NCBI RefSeq assembly: GCF_002001175.1
Contig: NZ_MUNT01000001.1
Location: forward strand, 62,001-126,000
DNA from: Rhodanobacter sp. C03
GTDB taxonomy: Bacteria > Pseudomonadota > Gammaproteobacteria > Xanthomonadales > Rhodanobacteraceae
DNA: 64,000 nt
Direction of reading: 5' to 3'
Under the pieces are notes generated by a model. It was not told where the DNA came from and made no database searches. It worked only from the letters and a program-made list of their open reading frames with translations. Position numbers and translations under genes: made by a program. Every line of letters starts with the position of its first letter. Position 1 is the first letter of the stretch. Shown here piece after piece: positions 8,933 through 17,397 of the stretch.

Positions 8933-11900
8933 GCATCACCGCATGGATGCAGCGGCATCGTCGTTCGCTGTTGTTTCTCCTCCTGATGCTGACGATCGGC
9001 GGACTCGCCAGCGCGTTGCTGATGCCGGTGGCGCTGTTTCCGAACGTGGCATTCCCGCGCGTGCAGCTGACCCTGGATGCGGGCGATCGTCCGGCCGACC
9101 AGATGGCGATCGAGGTGACCACGCCGGTGGAGGAGGCGATCCGGCGCGTGCACGGCGTGCGCGACGTGCGTTCCACCACCGGTCGCGGCAGCGCCGATGT
9201 CGCGGTGACATTCGACTGGGGCGCGGACATGAGCGCGGCGCTGCAGGAGGTCAATGCGGCGGCCGGACAGATCCTGCCGCAGCTGCCTGCCGGCACCCAG
9301 TTGTCCACTCGGCGAATGGACCCGACCACCTTTCCGGTGCTGGCCTACAGCCTGCGTTCGCATACGCAGTCGCCGGGTGCCTTGCATGACCTGGCCGAAT
9401 ATCAGCTGCGCCCGCTGCTGAGCGGCATCAATGGCGTGGCCCAGGTCGAGGTGCAAGGTGGCGAGGTGGCCGAGTTCCATGCCGATGTCGATCCCGGCAA
9501 GCTGCGTGCGTTGAACCTGAGCCTTGGCGATGTCACCGGCGCGGTCAGCCATGCGGCCACGATCCAGGCGATGGGCCGCGTTTCCGATCACTACAAGCTG
9601 TACCTGCTGCTGGCGAACAACCAGCCGAGCACCGTCGCGGCATTGCGCGACGTCGTGGTTCGTGCCGGCCCCGCCGGGGTGGTGCGGCTGGCTGATGTGG
9701 CGGCGGTGAGTCTCGATCATGTGCCGCAGTGGATTCGCGTCAACGCGGATGGCCAGAACGCGGTGCTTCTGCAGATCTATCAGCAGCCTGATGGCAACAG
9801 CGTACAGATCGCCAACGAGGTGAAACAGCGACTGGCCGACTACGCGCCGCAGATGCCGGTCGGCGTACAGATCGCCAACTGGTACGACCAGACCCAGCTG
9901 GTGACCGGTGCGGCCAGCAGCGTGCGCGACGCGATCCTGATCGGCATCGTGCTGGCTGGGCTGGTGCTGTTCGTGTTCCTGCGCAATACGCGGGTGATCC
10001 TGGTCGCGCTGATCGTGGTGCCGGCGGTGCTGGCGATCACCGTGCTGCTGCTGTCCGTACTGGGCATGAGCTTCAACATGATGACGCTGGGCGGCATGGC
10101 CGCAGCGGTCGGCCTGATCATCGACGACGTCATCGTGATGCTCGAGCACATCATGCGCCGGCTCAATCAGGGCGAAGGTGAAGTACACGAACGTATCGCC
10201 GGCGCCGCGTGGGAGTTCACCCGGCCATTGACCGGTTCCAGTGCCGCTACCGTGGTGATCTTCCTGCCGCTGGCGTTCCTGACCGGCGTCACTGGCGCGT
10301 TCTTCAAGGCGCTGTCGCTGACCATGGCCAGTGCGCTGATCATTTCGTATCTGCTGACCTGGATCGCGGTACCGTTGCTGGCCGAGCGCTTTCTGGACAA
10401 GCGCCATTCGGTCGAACACCCGCAAGGTCGTTTTGCCAAGAGCATGATGGAGCGCTATCAGAACGTGCTGCAGCGCTGGCTGCATCGGCCGTTGCTGGTG
10501 TTGTTGCTGGTGCTGCCGCTGCTGCTGGTCGGCGGGATTGCCTTTACCCGCGTCGGCACCGGTTTCATGCCGCAGATGGACGAGGGCGGTTTCATTCTCG
10601 ATTACCTGTCCAAGCCCGGCACTTCGCTGGAGGAAACCGACCGCTTGCTGCGGCAGGTCGAGACGATTATCCGCGCGAACCCGAATATCGACACCTACTC
10701 GCGACGTACCGGCCTGCAGCTGGGCGGCGGCCTCACCGAGGCGAATCAGGGCGACTTCTTCGTGCGCCTGAAAAACGGCTCACGTCCCTCGACCGAAGAA
10801 GTGATGACGCAGGTGCGCACCGAAGTCGAGCAGAAAGTGCCGGGGCTGGACATCGAGTTGTCGCAGTTGATGGAGGATCTGATCGGCGATCTGGTGGCGG
10901 TGCCGCAGCCGATCGAGATCCAGCTGTACAGCGATGATCCCGCGGAGCTGGCGGCGACTGCCGGCAAGGTCGCCGACGCGATCGGCAAGATTACCGGTGT
11001 GGTGGGCGTGCGCGACGGCATCAACCCGGCCGGTGATGCATTGACTGTGCAGGTCGATCCGGCCAGGGCTGCGCTGGAAGGACTCGATCCGACCAGTGTC
11101 ACCGATCAGGTCGCGGCAGCGATCGATGGTACGGTGGCCGCCCAGTTGCCGGAAGGCGGCAAGGTGGTCGGTGTACGCGTTCGGCTGCCGGAGAATTATT
11201 ACCAGCGACTGGAACAGGTTGCCGCGCTGCCGATACGCGCAGGCGATGGTCACTTGCTGCCGCTGTCGCGCGTGGCCACGCTGCAGCAGGTGCAGGGCCA
11301 ACCGGAAATCACCCGCGACAATCTCAAGCGGATGGACGCCGTCACCGGCCTGATCAGCGGGCGCAGCCTCGGCGCCACCATCGTCGACATCAAGAAAGTA
11401 CTCGCCCAGCCGGGCCTGCTGCCGAAAGGCATGTTCGTCCAGCTTGGCGGCCTGTACCAGCAACAGCAGCAGGCGTTCCGCGGCCTGACCATCGTGATGC
11501 TGGCGGCGATCGCGCTGGTATTCACCCTGCTGCTGTTCCTGTACGAGAGTTTCCGCGTGGCGTTGGCGATCCTGGCGATGCCGTTGCTGGCGATCCCGGC
11601 AGTCTTCGCCGGGCTGTGGCTGACCGGCATCGAGCTCAACATCTCGGCGATGATGGGCATGACGATGATCGTCGGCATCGTCACCGAAGTGGCGATCTTC
11701 TATTTCTCCGAACTCGAGCAGGCCGCTGCCGAGGCGCCGTTGCACGATGCCCTGCGTGCGGCTGGCCAGCACCGCACGCGACCGATCCTGATGTCCACGC
11801 TGGCGGCGATCCTCACCTTGCTGCCGCTGGCGCTTGCACTCGGTGAAGGTTCACAGATGCAGCAGCCGCTGGCCGTGGCGATCATCGCCGGGCTGCTGGT

Positions 11901-11979
11901 GCAGGTGCCGTTGGTGCTGCTGGTGATGCCGGTGTTGTATTCGTTGTTGCGGCGTCGCGATACAGAAAAAGTCGGCTAA
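8929..11979 (+). CDS. RND efflux permease (AcrB/MexB-like)
   Basis: Inner-membrane proton-driven RND transporter, 1016 aa, starting at GTG 8929 overlapping the adaptor stop (GTGA). There is an N-terminal transmembrane helix (RSLLFLLLMLTIGGLASALLM), two large periplasmic porter loops and twelve expected helices. The TM4 signature GLIIDDVIVMLEHIMRR contains the paired aspartates of the proton relay, which favours the hydrophobe/amphiphile (HAE) group over the CusA heavy-metal group. Conserved segments such as GTGFMPQMDEGGF and a C-terminal TM11 region GMTMIVGIVTEVAIFYFSEL are present. It is a single-permease system in an operon with its channel and adaptor. The pumped compounds are unknown. Confidence 0.92.
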   Translation: MSITAWMQRHRRSLLFLLLMLTIGGLASALLMPVALFPNVAFPRVQLTLDAGDRPADQMAIEVTTPVEEAIRRVHGVRDVRSTTGRGSADVAVTFDWGADMSAALQEVNAAAGQILPQLPAGTQLSTRRMDPTTFPVLAYSLRSHTQSPGALHDLAEYQLRPLLSGINGVAQVEVQGGEVAEFHADVDPGKLRALNLSLGDVTGAVSHAATIQAMGRVSDHYKLYLLLANNQPSTVAALRDVVVRAGPAGVVRLADVAAVSLDHVPQWIRVNADGQNAVLLQIYQQPDGNSVQIANEVKQRLADYAPQMPVGVQIANWYDQTQLVTGAASSVRDAILIGIVLAGLVLFVFLRNTRVILVALIVVPAVLAITVLLLSVLGMSFNMMTLGGMAAAVGLIIDDVIVMLEHIMRRLNQGEGEVHERIAGAAWEFTRPLTGSSAATVVIFLPLAFLTGVTGAFFKALSLTMASALIISYLLTWIAVPLLAERFLDKRHSVEHPQGRFAKSMMERYQNVLQRWLHRPLLVLLLVLPLLLVGGIAFTRVGTGFMPQMDEGGFILDYLSKPGTSLEETDRLLRQVETIIRANPNIDTYSRRTGLQLGGGLTEANQGDFFVRLKNGSRPSTEEVMTQVRTEVEQKVPGLDIELSQLMEDLIGDLVAVPQPIEIQLYSDDPAELAATAGKVADAIGKITGVVGVRDGINPAGDALTVQVDPARAALEGLDPTSVTDQVAAAIDGTVAAQLPEGGKVVGVRVRLPENYYQRLEQVAALPIRAGDGHLLPLSRVATLQQVQGQPEITRDNLKRMDAVTGLISGRSLGATIVDIKKVLAQPGLLPKGMFVQLGGLYQQQQQAFRGLTIVMLAAIALVFTLLLFLYESFRVALAILAMPLLAIPAVFAGLWLTGIELNISAMMGMTMIVGIVTEVAIFYFSELEQAAAEAPLHDALRAAGQHRTRPILMSTLAAILTLLPLALALGEGSQMQQPLAVAIIAGLLVQVPLVLLVMPVLYSLLRRRDTEKVG

Positions 11980-12052
11980 GGCATGCATAAGCCTGCACCG
12001 GCATTCTGCAGTGGCGAGCTCCCCACTTTCCCCGCTCATTCGAGGTGTCACC

Positions 12053-13084
12053 ATGCAACTACGCTTAAGCAGTTTTATCCCGGCGCTGCTCGCGCTGGCG
12101 TGCCTTCCGCACGTGGCCCTGGCGGATACGCCGGCGCCGGCCTATCAGGTGCTTTCGCGGCTGCCGCTGACTGGAGAGGGTGGCTGGGATTATTTGAGTT
12201 TCGATGCGCAGCACCGTCATCTCTTCGTGAGTCGTGGCGATCGCGTGCTGGTGATCGATGTCGATCAGGATAAACAGGTCGGCACGATCGCCGACACCCA
12301 GGGTGTGCACGGCATTGCGATCGCGCCCGATCTGCAGCGCGGCTATACCAGCAATGGCAAGAGCGCGTCGGTAACCGTGTTCGATCTGGGCTCGTTGAAA
12401 ACCGTCGCGACGATCACCGGCACTGGCGAGAAGCCCGATGCGATCGTCTATGACGGCGCCTCGCATCACGTGTTCACCTTCAACGGCAAGAGTGGCACGG
12501 CCAGCGTGATCGACCCGGCCAGGAATGCCGTGATCGGCACCATCGCGCTGCCCGGCAAGCCGGAGTTCGCGGTATCCGATGGTGCGGGCCACGTCTACGC
12601 GAATATCGAGGACAAGTCCGAGCTGGTGCAGATCGACACGACCAGCAACAAGGTGCTGCATACCTGGCCGCTGGCGCCGTGCGAATCGCCAAGCGGCTTG
12701 GCCATCGACACCACGCATCACCGCCTGTTCTCGGTATGCGACAACCGCACGATGGCGATCACCGATGCCACGAGCGGTCATCAGGTGGCGACCGTCGCGA
12801 TCGGCGATGGCCCGGATGCGGTGGTGTTCGATGCGGCCGAGGCGATGATCTACAGCTCCAATGGCGAGAGCGGCACGATCACCGCGGTGCATGAGAACGA
12901 TCCGGATCACTTCAGCGTGGCAGCCACGATTCCCACGCAGACCAGCGCGCGCACGCTCGCGCTAGATCCGAAGCAGCACATGCTGTATCTCTCTGCAGCA
13001 CGTCTGGGTGCCACCAAGCAGGCCAACGGCCGGCCGACGATCGAGCCGGACAGCTTCAGCATTCTGACCGTCGGACGTCACTGA
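12053..13084 (+). CDS. Exported YVTN-type beta-propeller protein
   Basis: A 343-aa secreted protein with repeated blades of the YVTN/cytochrome-D1-like beta-propeller type (repeats such as HLFVSRGDRVLVIDVD, RGYTSNGKSASVTVFDL, HVFTFNGKSGTASVIDP, and later ones about 45 residues apart). ATG 12053 was chosen because GAGGT lies 6 nt upstream and the product begins with a clean signal peptide ending VALADTPAP. It lies 73 bp after the RND gene on the same strand, so it may be the last gene of the efflux operon, perhaps as a periplasmic binding or scaffold protein; that role is inference. Its end overlaps the sensor kinase end by 7 bp tail to tail. Confidence 0.82.
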   Translation: MQLRLSSFIPALLALACLPHVALADTPAPAYQVLSRLPLTGEGGWDYLSFDAQHRHLFVSRGDRVLVIDVDQDKQVGTIADTQGVHGIAIAPDLQRGYTSNGKSASVTVFDLGSLKTVATITGTGEKPDAIVYDGASHHVFTFNGKSGTASVIDPARNAVIGTIALPGKPEFAVSDGAGHVYANIEDKSELVQIDTTSNKVLHTWPLAPCESPSGLAIDTTHHRLFSVCDNRTMAITDATSGHQVATVAIGDGPDAVVFDAAEAMIYSSNGESGTITAVHENDPDHFSVAATIPTQTSARTLALDPKQHMLYLSAARLGATKQANGRPTIEPDSFSILTVGRH

Positions 13085-14517
13085 GCCGGTGTGATCAAGT
13101 CGCTGTCGTCGCGGGCAGCGGCTTTCGACGACAGCGGGATCGCCACGTGTACCCGCAAGCCCTGGCCGTAAGGCGAATCGAGCAACTCGATCGTGGCGCC
13201 GTGCAACTGCGCCGCACGCTGCACGATCGACAGGCCCAGCCCGTAGCCGTCGCCACGTCCGCCCGCTTCGCGATGGAAGCGGGCGAACACGCTGGCGCGG
13301 CGCTCCGCTGGAATGCCGGGGCCATCGTCGATGACGTCCACCAGCGCGTCGTGCTCACCCCGATCAATCGACAGCTGAACCTGGCCGCCCGCGGGCACAT
13401 GGCGCAAGGCGTTTTCCAGCAGGTTGCGCAGCAGGGCTGCGATGGCTGCCTCGTAACCCTGGATGATCACTTGCGACGCATGTCGCGCCACGCTGAGCTC
13501 CACGCCACTCTCGGCAATCACCGGCGCCAGTTCCTCGACCACGTCCATGGCGATGGCGACCAGATCGACGTTCGCGCGCTGAGCTGACGCCGCACCCGAC
13601 TCCAGCCGGGCCAGCGCCAATAGCTGCTCGATGCGCCGGGCCAGTGCCGCTACACCATGCTGGGCGTTCGCCAGCGTCGCGTTTGCCTCGACCGGATCGG
13701 TCGTCGTCATCGCGCTTTCCAGATTGATCATGGCTGAGGCGAGCGGCGTGCGCAGCTCATGCGCCACATCCGCACTGAAGCGGCGTTCGCGTTCCAGCGC
13801 ATCCTCCATGCGCACGAACTGTCCGTTCAGCGCGGTCAGCACCGGTTGCAGTTCCAGTGGCGCATCAGGCAATACCACCGGCTCGCGGCTACCCGGCTCC
13901 CGTGCGGACAAGGCCCGTGTCAATGATTCGAGCGGACGCAGGCCGCGCCGCACGGCCCAACCCACCAGCAGGGCAAGCAGCGGCAGGCCGATCAGCAACG
14001 GCAGGCTGTGCTCCAGCCACATGGAGTGGGTGATCTCGTGGCGGCTGTCATAGCGCTCGCCGGTACGAATCACGATGTCGTCGGCGATATCGTGCAGCGT
14101 GAATACGCGCCAGCTGTAACCGCCCTGTTGCACATCCTGGAAATTCGCATCGCTGGCTGCCGGTGGCGGCAACGACGCCAGGTTCGCGGTCGCCAGCAGC
14201 ACTTGCCCTGAGTGATCGAAGATCTGAAAACCAACCTCGGACTCATGCGTATGACCGCGTGCTTTCATCGGTCTGGGATAGGTCGCCTCGATCGGTACCT
14301 GGATGCCTTCGGCATCATGCTCACGGATGGCATGCATGCCGGCATGCTCGATCAACACCTGCAGCGTGCGGGCCGACTGCGCCAGGCGCCCGTCGGATAG
14401 TTCGTCCACCTCGGCAATGGTCCGACGGAAGCTCATCACGCCCAACGGCAGCAAGACCGCAGCAAGCACAACGATGATCAGCCAGCGCAGCCTGGCATGC
14501 AGGCTGGCAAGTCTCAC
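13078..14517 (-). CDS. Sensor histidine kinase, PmrB/QseC type
   Basis: Membrane-bound sensor kinase of 479 aa. TM1 is about residues 12-29 and TM2 about 190-208, enclosing a periplasmic sensor domain of about 160 aa. A HAMP-like linker follows. The H box FSADVAHELRTP gives phospho-acceptor His253; the N box is NLLENALRH, G1 is DDGPGIP and G2 is GDGYGLGLSI. ATG at 14517 overlaps the stop of the upstream response regulator by 4 bp, so the two are cotranscribed. The pair faces the efflux operon, and CTTAAG-type boxes precede both units, so it is the likely controller. The periplasmic segment has His and acidic residues (KARGHTHESE) that could bind metal; this is speculation. Confidence 0.92.
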   Translation of the reverse strand: MRLASLHARLRWLIIVVLAAVLLPLGVMSFRRTIAEVDELSDGRLAQSARTLQVLIEHAGMHAIREHDAEGIQVPIEATYPRPMKARGHTHESEVGFQIFDHSGQVLLATANLASLPPPAASDANFQDVQQGGYSWRVFTLHDIADDIVIRTGERYDSRHEITHSMWLEHSLPLLIGLPLLALLVGWAVRRGLRPLESLTRALSAREPGSREPVVLPDAPLELQPVLTALNGQFVRMEDALERERRFSADVAHELRTPLASAMINLESAMTTTDPVEANATLANAQHGVAALARRIEQLLALARLESGAASAQRANVDLVAIAMDVVEELAPVIAESGVELSVARHASQVIIQGYEAAIAALLRNLLENALRHVPAGGQVQLSIDRGEHDALVDVIDDGPGIPAERRASVFARFHREAGGRGDGYGLGLSIVQRAAQLHGATIELLDSPYGQGLRVHVAIPLSSKAAARDDSDLITPAQ

Positions 14518-15179
14518 TTCGGCTCCCTTGGAATCATGTAGCCGAACCCCCGTACGGTCTGGATCGTGTCGAAACTCAGCTTGCGGCGCAGCGTGTGCAC
14601 CAGCACTTCCAGCGCGCTGCTGCCGACTATGTTGTCGATACCGTACAACGAATTCTCCAGGCTCTCGCGGCGCACCAGCCGGCCGGCGCGCTCCATCAGG
14701 ATCTGCAGCAGGGAGAACTCGCGCCGGGTCAGTTCGATACGCTCACCACGAAAGGCAACTTCAGATGTGCCCAGATCGATGCTCAGCGCGCCGACCTCGA
14801 TGCGGTTCGCGGCCAGGCCGTGTGCACGTCGGGTCAGCGAACGAATGCGCGCACCCAGTTCGTCGAGGTGGAACGGCTTGATCAGGTAGTCGTCGGCACC
14901 GGCATCCAGGCCACGCACACGGGCTTCCAGCGCATCACGCGCCGTCATCACGATCACTGGTGTCTTCACGTGGGAACGCCGCGCCTCGAGCAGCACGTCC
15001 AGGCCATCCTTGCCGGGCAGGCCCAGATCCAGCAACACGAGGTCGGCCGTCTGGTCACGCAGTGCGATCAGCGCTTCGCGACCATCGCGCAGCCAGCTCA
15101 CCGTATAGGCAAGACGCTCCAGTGCGCGCTGGATGGCGGCGCCAAGCTGGGGATCGTCTTCCACCAGGATGATATGCAC
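14514..15179 (-). CDS. OmpR-family response regulator, PmrA/QseB type
   Basis: DNA-binding response regulator of 221 aa: receiver domain with acidic pocket EDD (7-9), phospho-acceptor Asp51 in VLLDLGLPG and Lys in IKPFHLDE, then a winged-helix output domain (ELTRREFSLLQILMERAG, HTLRRKL, RGFGYM). GTG at 15179 was chosen over the in-frame ATG at 15209 because AAGGAG sits 7 nt upstream and the family begins directly with the VHIILVEDD strand. It overlaps the sensor kinase gene by 4 bp. A direct-repeat box at 15264-15280 suggests autoregulation, as in PmrA systems. Confidence 0.92.
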   Translation of the reverse strand: MHIILVEDDPQLGAAIQRALERLAYTVSWLRDGREALIALRDQTADLVLLDLGLPGKDGLDVLLEARRSHVKTPVIVMTARDALEARVRGLDAGADDYLIKPFHLDELGARIRSLTRRAHGLAANRIEVGALSIDLGTSEVAFRGERIELTRREFSLLQILMERAGRLVRRESLENSLYGIDNIVGSSALEVLVHTLRRKLSFDTIQTVRGFGYMIPREPK

Positions 15180-15209
15180 GAACGGACTCCTTCGATTCGA
15201 CCGTGTCAC

Positions 15210-15578
15210 GCCATGATCGGCATGAAGGCGCTGCGCCTACCGGGTGGATTATCCGGTGATCCGCTTACGAAGTGCTTAAGGCAGAGCGGCAGCTGCGAAA
15301 ACGAATGGGATGCAGTTCTGTTCGCAGCACGCAACTGGCTTGCCATCCCATTCCATGACCATAAACCGCAAAAGGGTCTGATACATCCCGATGTCATTCC
15401 TGTGCGTATCCGGAATGTACCCGAGCCGGTGCCGGGAGACCGGTCGTTCTGAAGCCCGCGCGGGAAAGAGGTCAGGCTATCTCTCAAGGCAGACGCTGCT
15501 TAGCGAGATTGGCAATTGATCTCGGACGGGGCATGCTTGGGGGCATCGAAAGCATACGAAATGGTGGTGTGAAACAAC
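15210..15578. other. Intergenic region between response regulator and fusion regulator
   Basis: No credible gene is seen. Besides the direct-repeat box at 15264-15280 it holds a long hairpin: arms GAATGGGATG (15303-15312) and CATCCCATTC (15344-15353), with inner arms CAGTT and AACTG at 15313-15317 and 15333-15337. The rest contains no recognised element. The promoter of the fusion regulator must lie in its right part. No strong Shine-Dalgarno sequence is seen before ATG 15579. Confidence 0.6.
15264..15280 (-). promoter_or_regulatory. PmrA-like direct-repeat box upstream of response regulator
   Basis: Read on the minus strand: CTTAAG-CACTT-CGTAAG, two hexamers 11 bp apart. It lies 85 bp before the GTG start of the response regulator. 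It resembles PmrA boxes and the element at 6387-6403. Binding by this regulator is inferred. Confidence 0.45.
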
Positions 15579-16904
15579 ATGCCTCTGACCCACGCCGCAA
15601 TACGTATGGCCAAGGCGGCCGAGAAACCCCAGCGTCTCTACGACGGCGGTGGTTTGTATGTGGAGGTATCCCCAGCGGGTAGCAAGCTTTGGCGGCTGAA
15701 ATACCGTTACGGTGGCAAAGAGAAGCGCCTGTCGCTGGGGACTTTTCCGGAAATCGGGGTGAAGGAGGCTCGCGGGAAGCGTGACGCGGCGCGTTTGATG
15801 CTGGCTGAGGGGGTCGATCCGGGCGAGCATCGAAAAGTCGCAAAGGGCGCCGGCGCCAAGGGCATGGCTGAGGTGCCGACGCAGGAACAGATCGCGTTGC
15901 CATCTCCGACCTGGACGAGATCGCTGGAGGCTCTTGGCGTCAGTGAACTGGAAGAGCGCGCCTATGGCATTGTCCTGGAGCAGCATACGGCGACGATGGA
16001 AGACGTGGCAGCCGCGCTCGGCCTGCCACCGAACAAAGCGCAGTGGTTGCTTGACGCTATTGAATCCTATGGACTGGCATCCCACTCGCCCGAACGGCCG
16101 CCGCGCTATATCGCCGTTCCACCGGAAGTCGCTGTCGAAGCGCTGATCAACCAACGCCAGTCCGGGCTTGAAAAGGCACGACTCGCCATACCGAAACTCA
16201 AGAGCCGGGCCAAGCTGAACGTGGACGCGGAAGAACGTGAGCAGGTTGTGGAAGTCATCAACAGCGGTGCCGTACTCGCCCAGGTTGTTGATCGCTTGTT
16301 CAAGGCGGTCAAGCACGAAATTATTGGTTTCCAACGGGCCCCGCTTTATTTTCCGCGCGATTCGGAACCGGTGCTGCCAGGCACGCAAGCAAAAGTTGTA
16401 TCCGATGCCAGCTTTCTTGAGATACCGGGTGCGATCGAGAGTTTGCGGCACTCGATAGAAATGGGCGAAGAGGCCAGAACATGCGCCGTGCTTCCGTTCA
16501 AGATGCTTGTGGTCGATCGGCGCCTGGGCCTCATCAATTTACATTCCGACAATATGGGCGGCGCTGCCTTGCTGGTACGCCCGTCTGCCTTGCTTGATGC
16601 CATGTGCATGCTTTTCGATCTGGTCTGGGAGCGGGCAACGCCCTTCGTGACGGAAACTTCCGGGACGCTGGAGGTGAGTCATCCCTCCTCCCGGTTGACG
16701 AAGGCGGCTGAGCAGTTGATTCCCTTGCTGGCGGCAGGGCTCAACGACAAAGCGATCGCCGCTGAAATGAACATATCCGCGATGACGCTCAATCGACGTG
16801 TCGGTGAACTCTTGAAGCATTACGGGATACGTACGCGTTTCCAGCTGGGCTGGCATGCAGCCATGGACATGTATCCGACCGGCAGGCCGCAAGCCCAGGT
16901 ATAG
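15579..16904 (+). CDS. Fusion: integrase arm DNA-binding domain + TrmB-like + LuxR-type HTH
   Basis: A 441-aa protein that I read as three modules. Residues 1-90 are a tyrosine-integrase arm-binding domain (DUF4102 type: LTHAAIRMAKAA, YDGGGLYVEVSPAGSKLWRLK, GKEKRLSLGTFPEIGVKEAR, LAEGVDPGEHRK). The integrase catalytic domain that should follow is absent. After a 25-residue linker, residues about 115-195 form a TrmB-like winged helix (LGVSELEERAYGIVLEQHTA, MEDVAAALGLPPN). A middle domain follows, and the last 65 residues form a LuxR-type HTH (LIPLLAAGLNDKAIAAEMNI, LNRRVGELLKHYGI). The frame is continuous. An integrase 5' end has apparently been joined to a TrmB/LuxR-like regulator. The adjacent S53 protease genes and inverted repeats are its likely targets. 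Whether the arm domain is functional or only supplies a start is unknown. Confidence 0.82.
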   Translation: MPLTHAAIRMAKAAEKPQRLYDGGGLYVEVSPAGSKLWRLKYRYGGKEKRLSLGTFPEIGVKEARGKRDAARLMLAEGVDPGEHRKVAKGAGAKGMAEVPTQEQIALPSPTWTRSLEALGVSELEERAYGIVLEQHTATMEDVAAALGLPPNKAQWLLDAIESYGLASHSPERPPRYIAVPPEVAVEALINQRQSGLEKARLAIPKLKSRAKLNVDAEEREQVVEVINSGAVLAQVVDRLFKAVKHEIIGFQRAPLYFPRDSEPVLPGTQAKVVSDASFLEIPGAIESLRHSIEMGEEARTCAVLPFKMLVVDRRLGLINLHSDNMGGAALLVRPSALLDAMCMLFDLVWERATPFVTETSGTLEVSHPSSRLTKAAEQLIPLLAAGLNDKAIAAEMNISAMTLNRRVGELLKHYGIRTRFQLGWHAAMDMYPTGRPQAQV

Positions 16905-16942
16905 CAATCGGCTGTCTGATGGAACGTGCCTTGCGGCAAGCT

Positions 16943-16960
16943 ATCGCAAGTTATTGCGAT
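16943..16960. promoter_or_regulatory. Inverted repeat ATCGCAA-N4-TTGCGAT
   Basis: Perfect 7-bp arms with a 4-nt spacer, 39 bp after the fusion regulator stop. There is no following T-run, so it is not a clear terminator. It is a candidate operator. Confidence 0.35.
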
Positions 16961-16985
16961 TCATCCAAATAGACGGCTAAACGGC

Positions 16986-17001
16986 TGGTAGATATCTACC
17001 A
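16986..17001. promoter_or_regulatory. 16-bp perfect palindrome TGGTAGATATCTACCA
   Basis: Uninterrupted perfect palindrome in the protease upstream region, the form expected for a homodimeric HTH regulator site. The adjacent fusion regulator is the obvious candidate binder; this is inference. Confidence 0.45.
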
Positions 17002-17188
17002 AAGTGGGAAATCCATCAGCACATTCGGTTGCGCACGTCGGTGTCTGTGTCAATACTCGAATCGACGGTAGGGAAAAGACGGCTTCAAGACAGGATGGTT
17101 TCCAAAGCATTGTCGAGGGAGTGTTTGCCGACAGCCGCAATATCCTGAGGGATACCGTCGTAGATCTTGTTCAGTATGCGTGCGCTCT

Positions 17189-17208
17189 TTGGCGGTTTAT
17201 ACCGCCAA
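17189..17208. promoter_or_regulatory. Inverted repeat TTGGCGGT-TTAT-ACCGCCAA
   Basis: Perfect 8-bp arms with a 4-nt AT centre, about 190 bp before the first protease start. It could be an operator or, if transcribed, a leader hairpin. Confidence 0.45.
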
Positions 17209-17397
17209 GGACCGGGGGAGTGTGCGCAATGCATTGAACAGGTATGGATGTTTTGCCTTCCGGGTTGAATTTCCCTAGCAGTGCAAGACGCCCGCAGGAT
17301 GTGGCAACGCTGTGCAGGCAAGGTGCTGTTCGCAAGATAGATCCAACAAGTGCGCCATCGACTTTTGACCAACTTACGCAACGGGGTTGTATCCACC

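Larger units (their letters stand above)
16905..17397. other. Regulatory intergenic region before S53 proteases
   Basis: No gene is evident. The region is lower in GC than its neighbours and contains three perfect inverted repeats (16943-16960, 16986-17001, 17189-17208) suited to be operators or RNA hairpins. The last 20 bp before the protease start (a GGGGTT-type ribosome site and TATCCACC) recur almost unchanged before the second protease gene. Confidence 0.6.
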
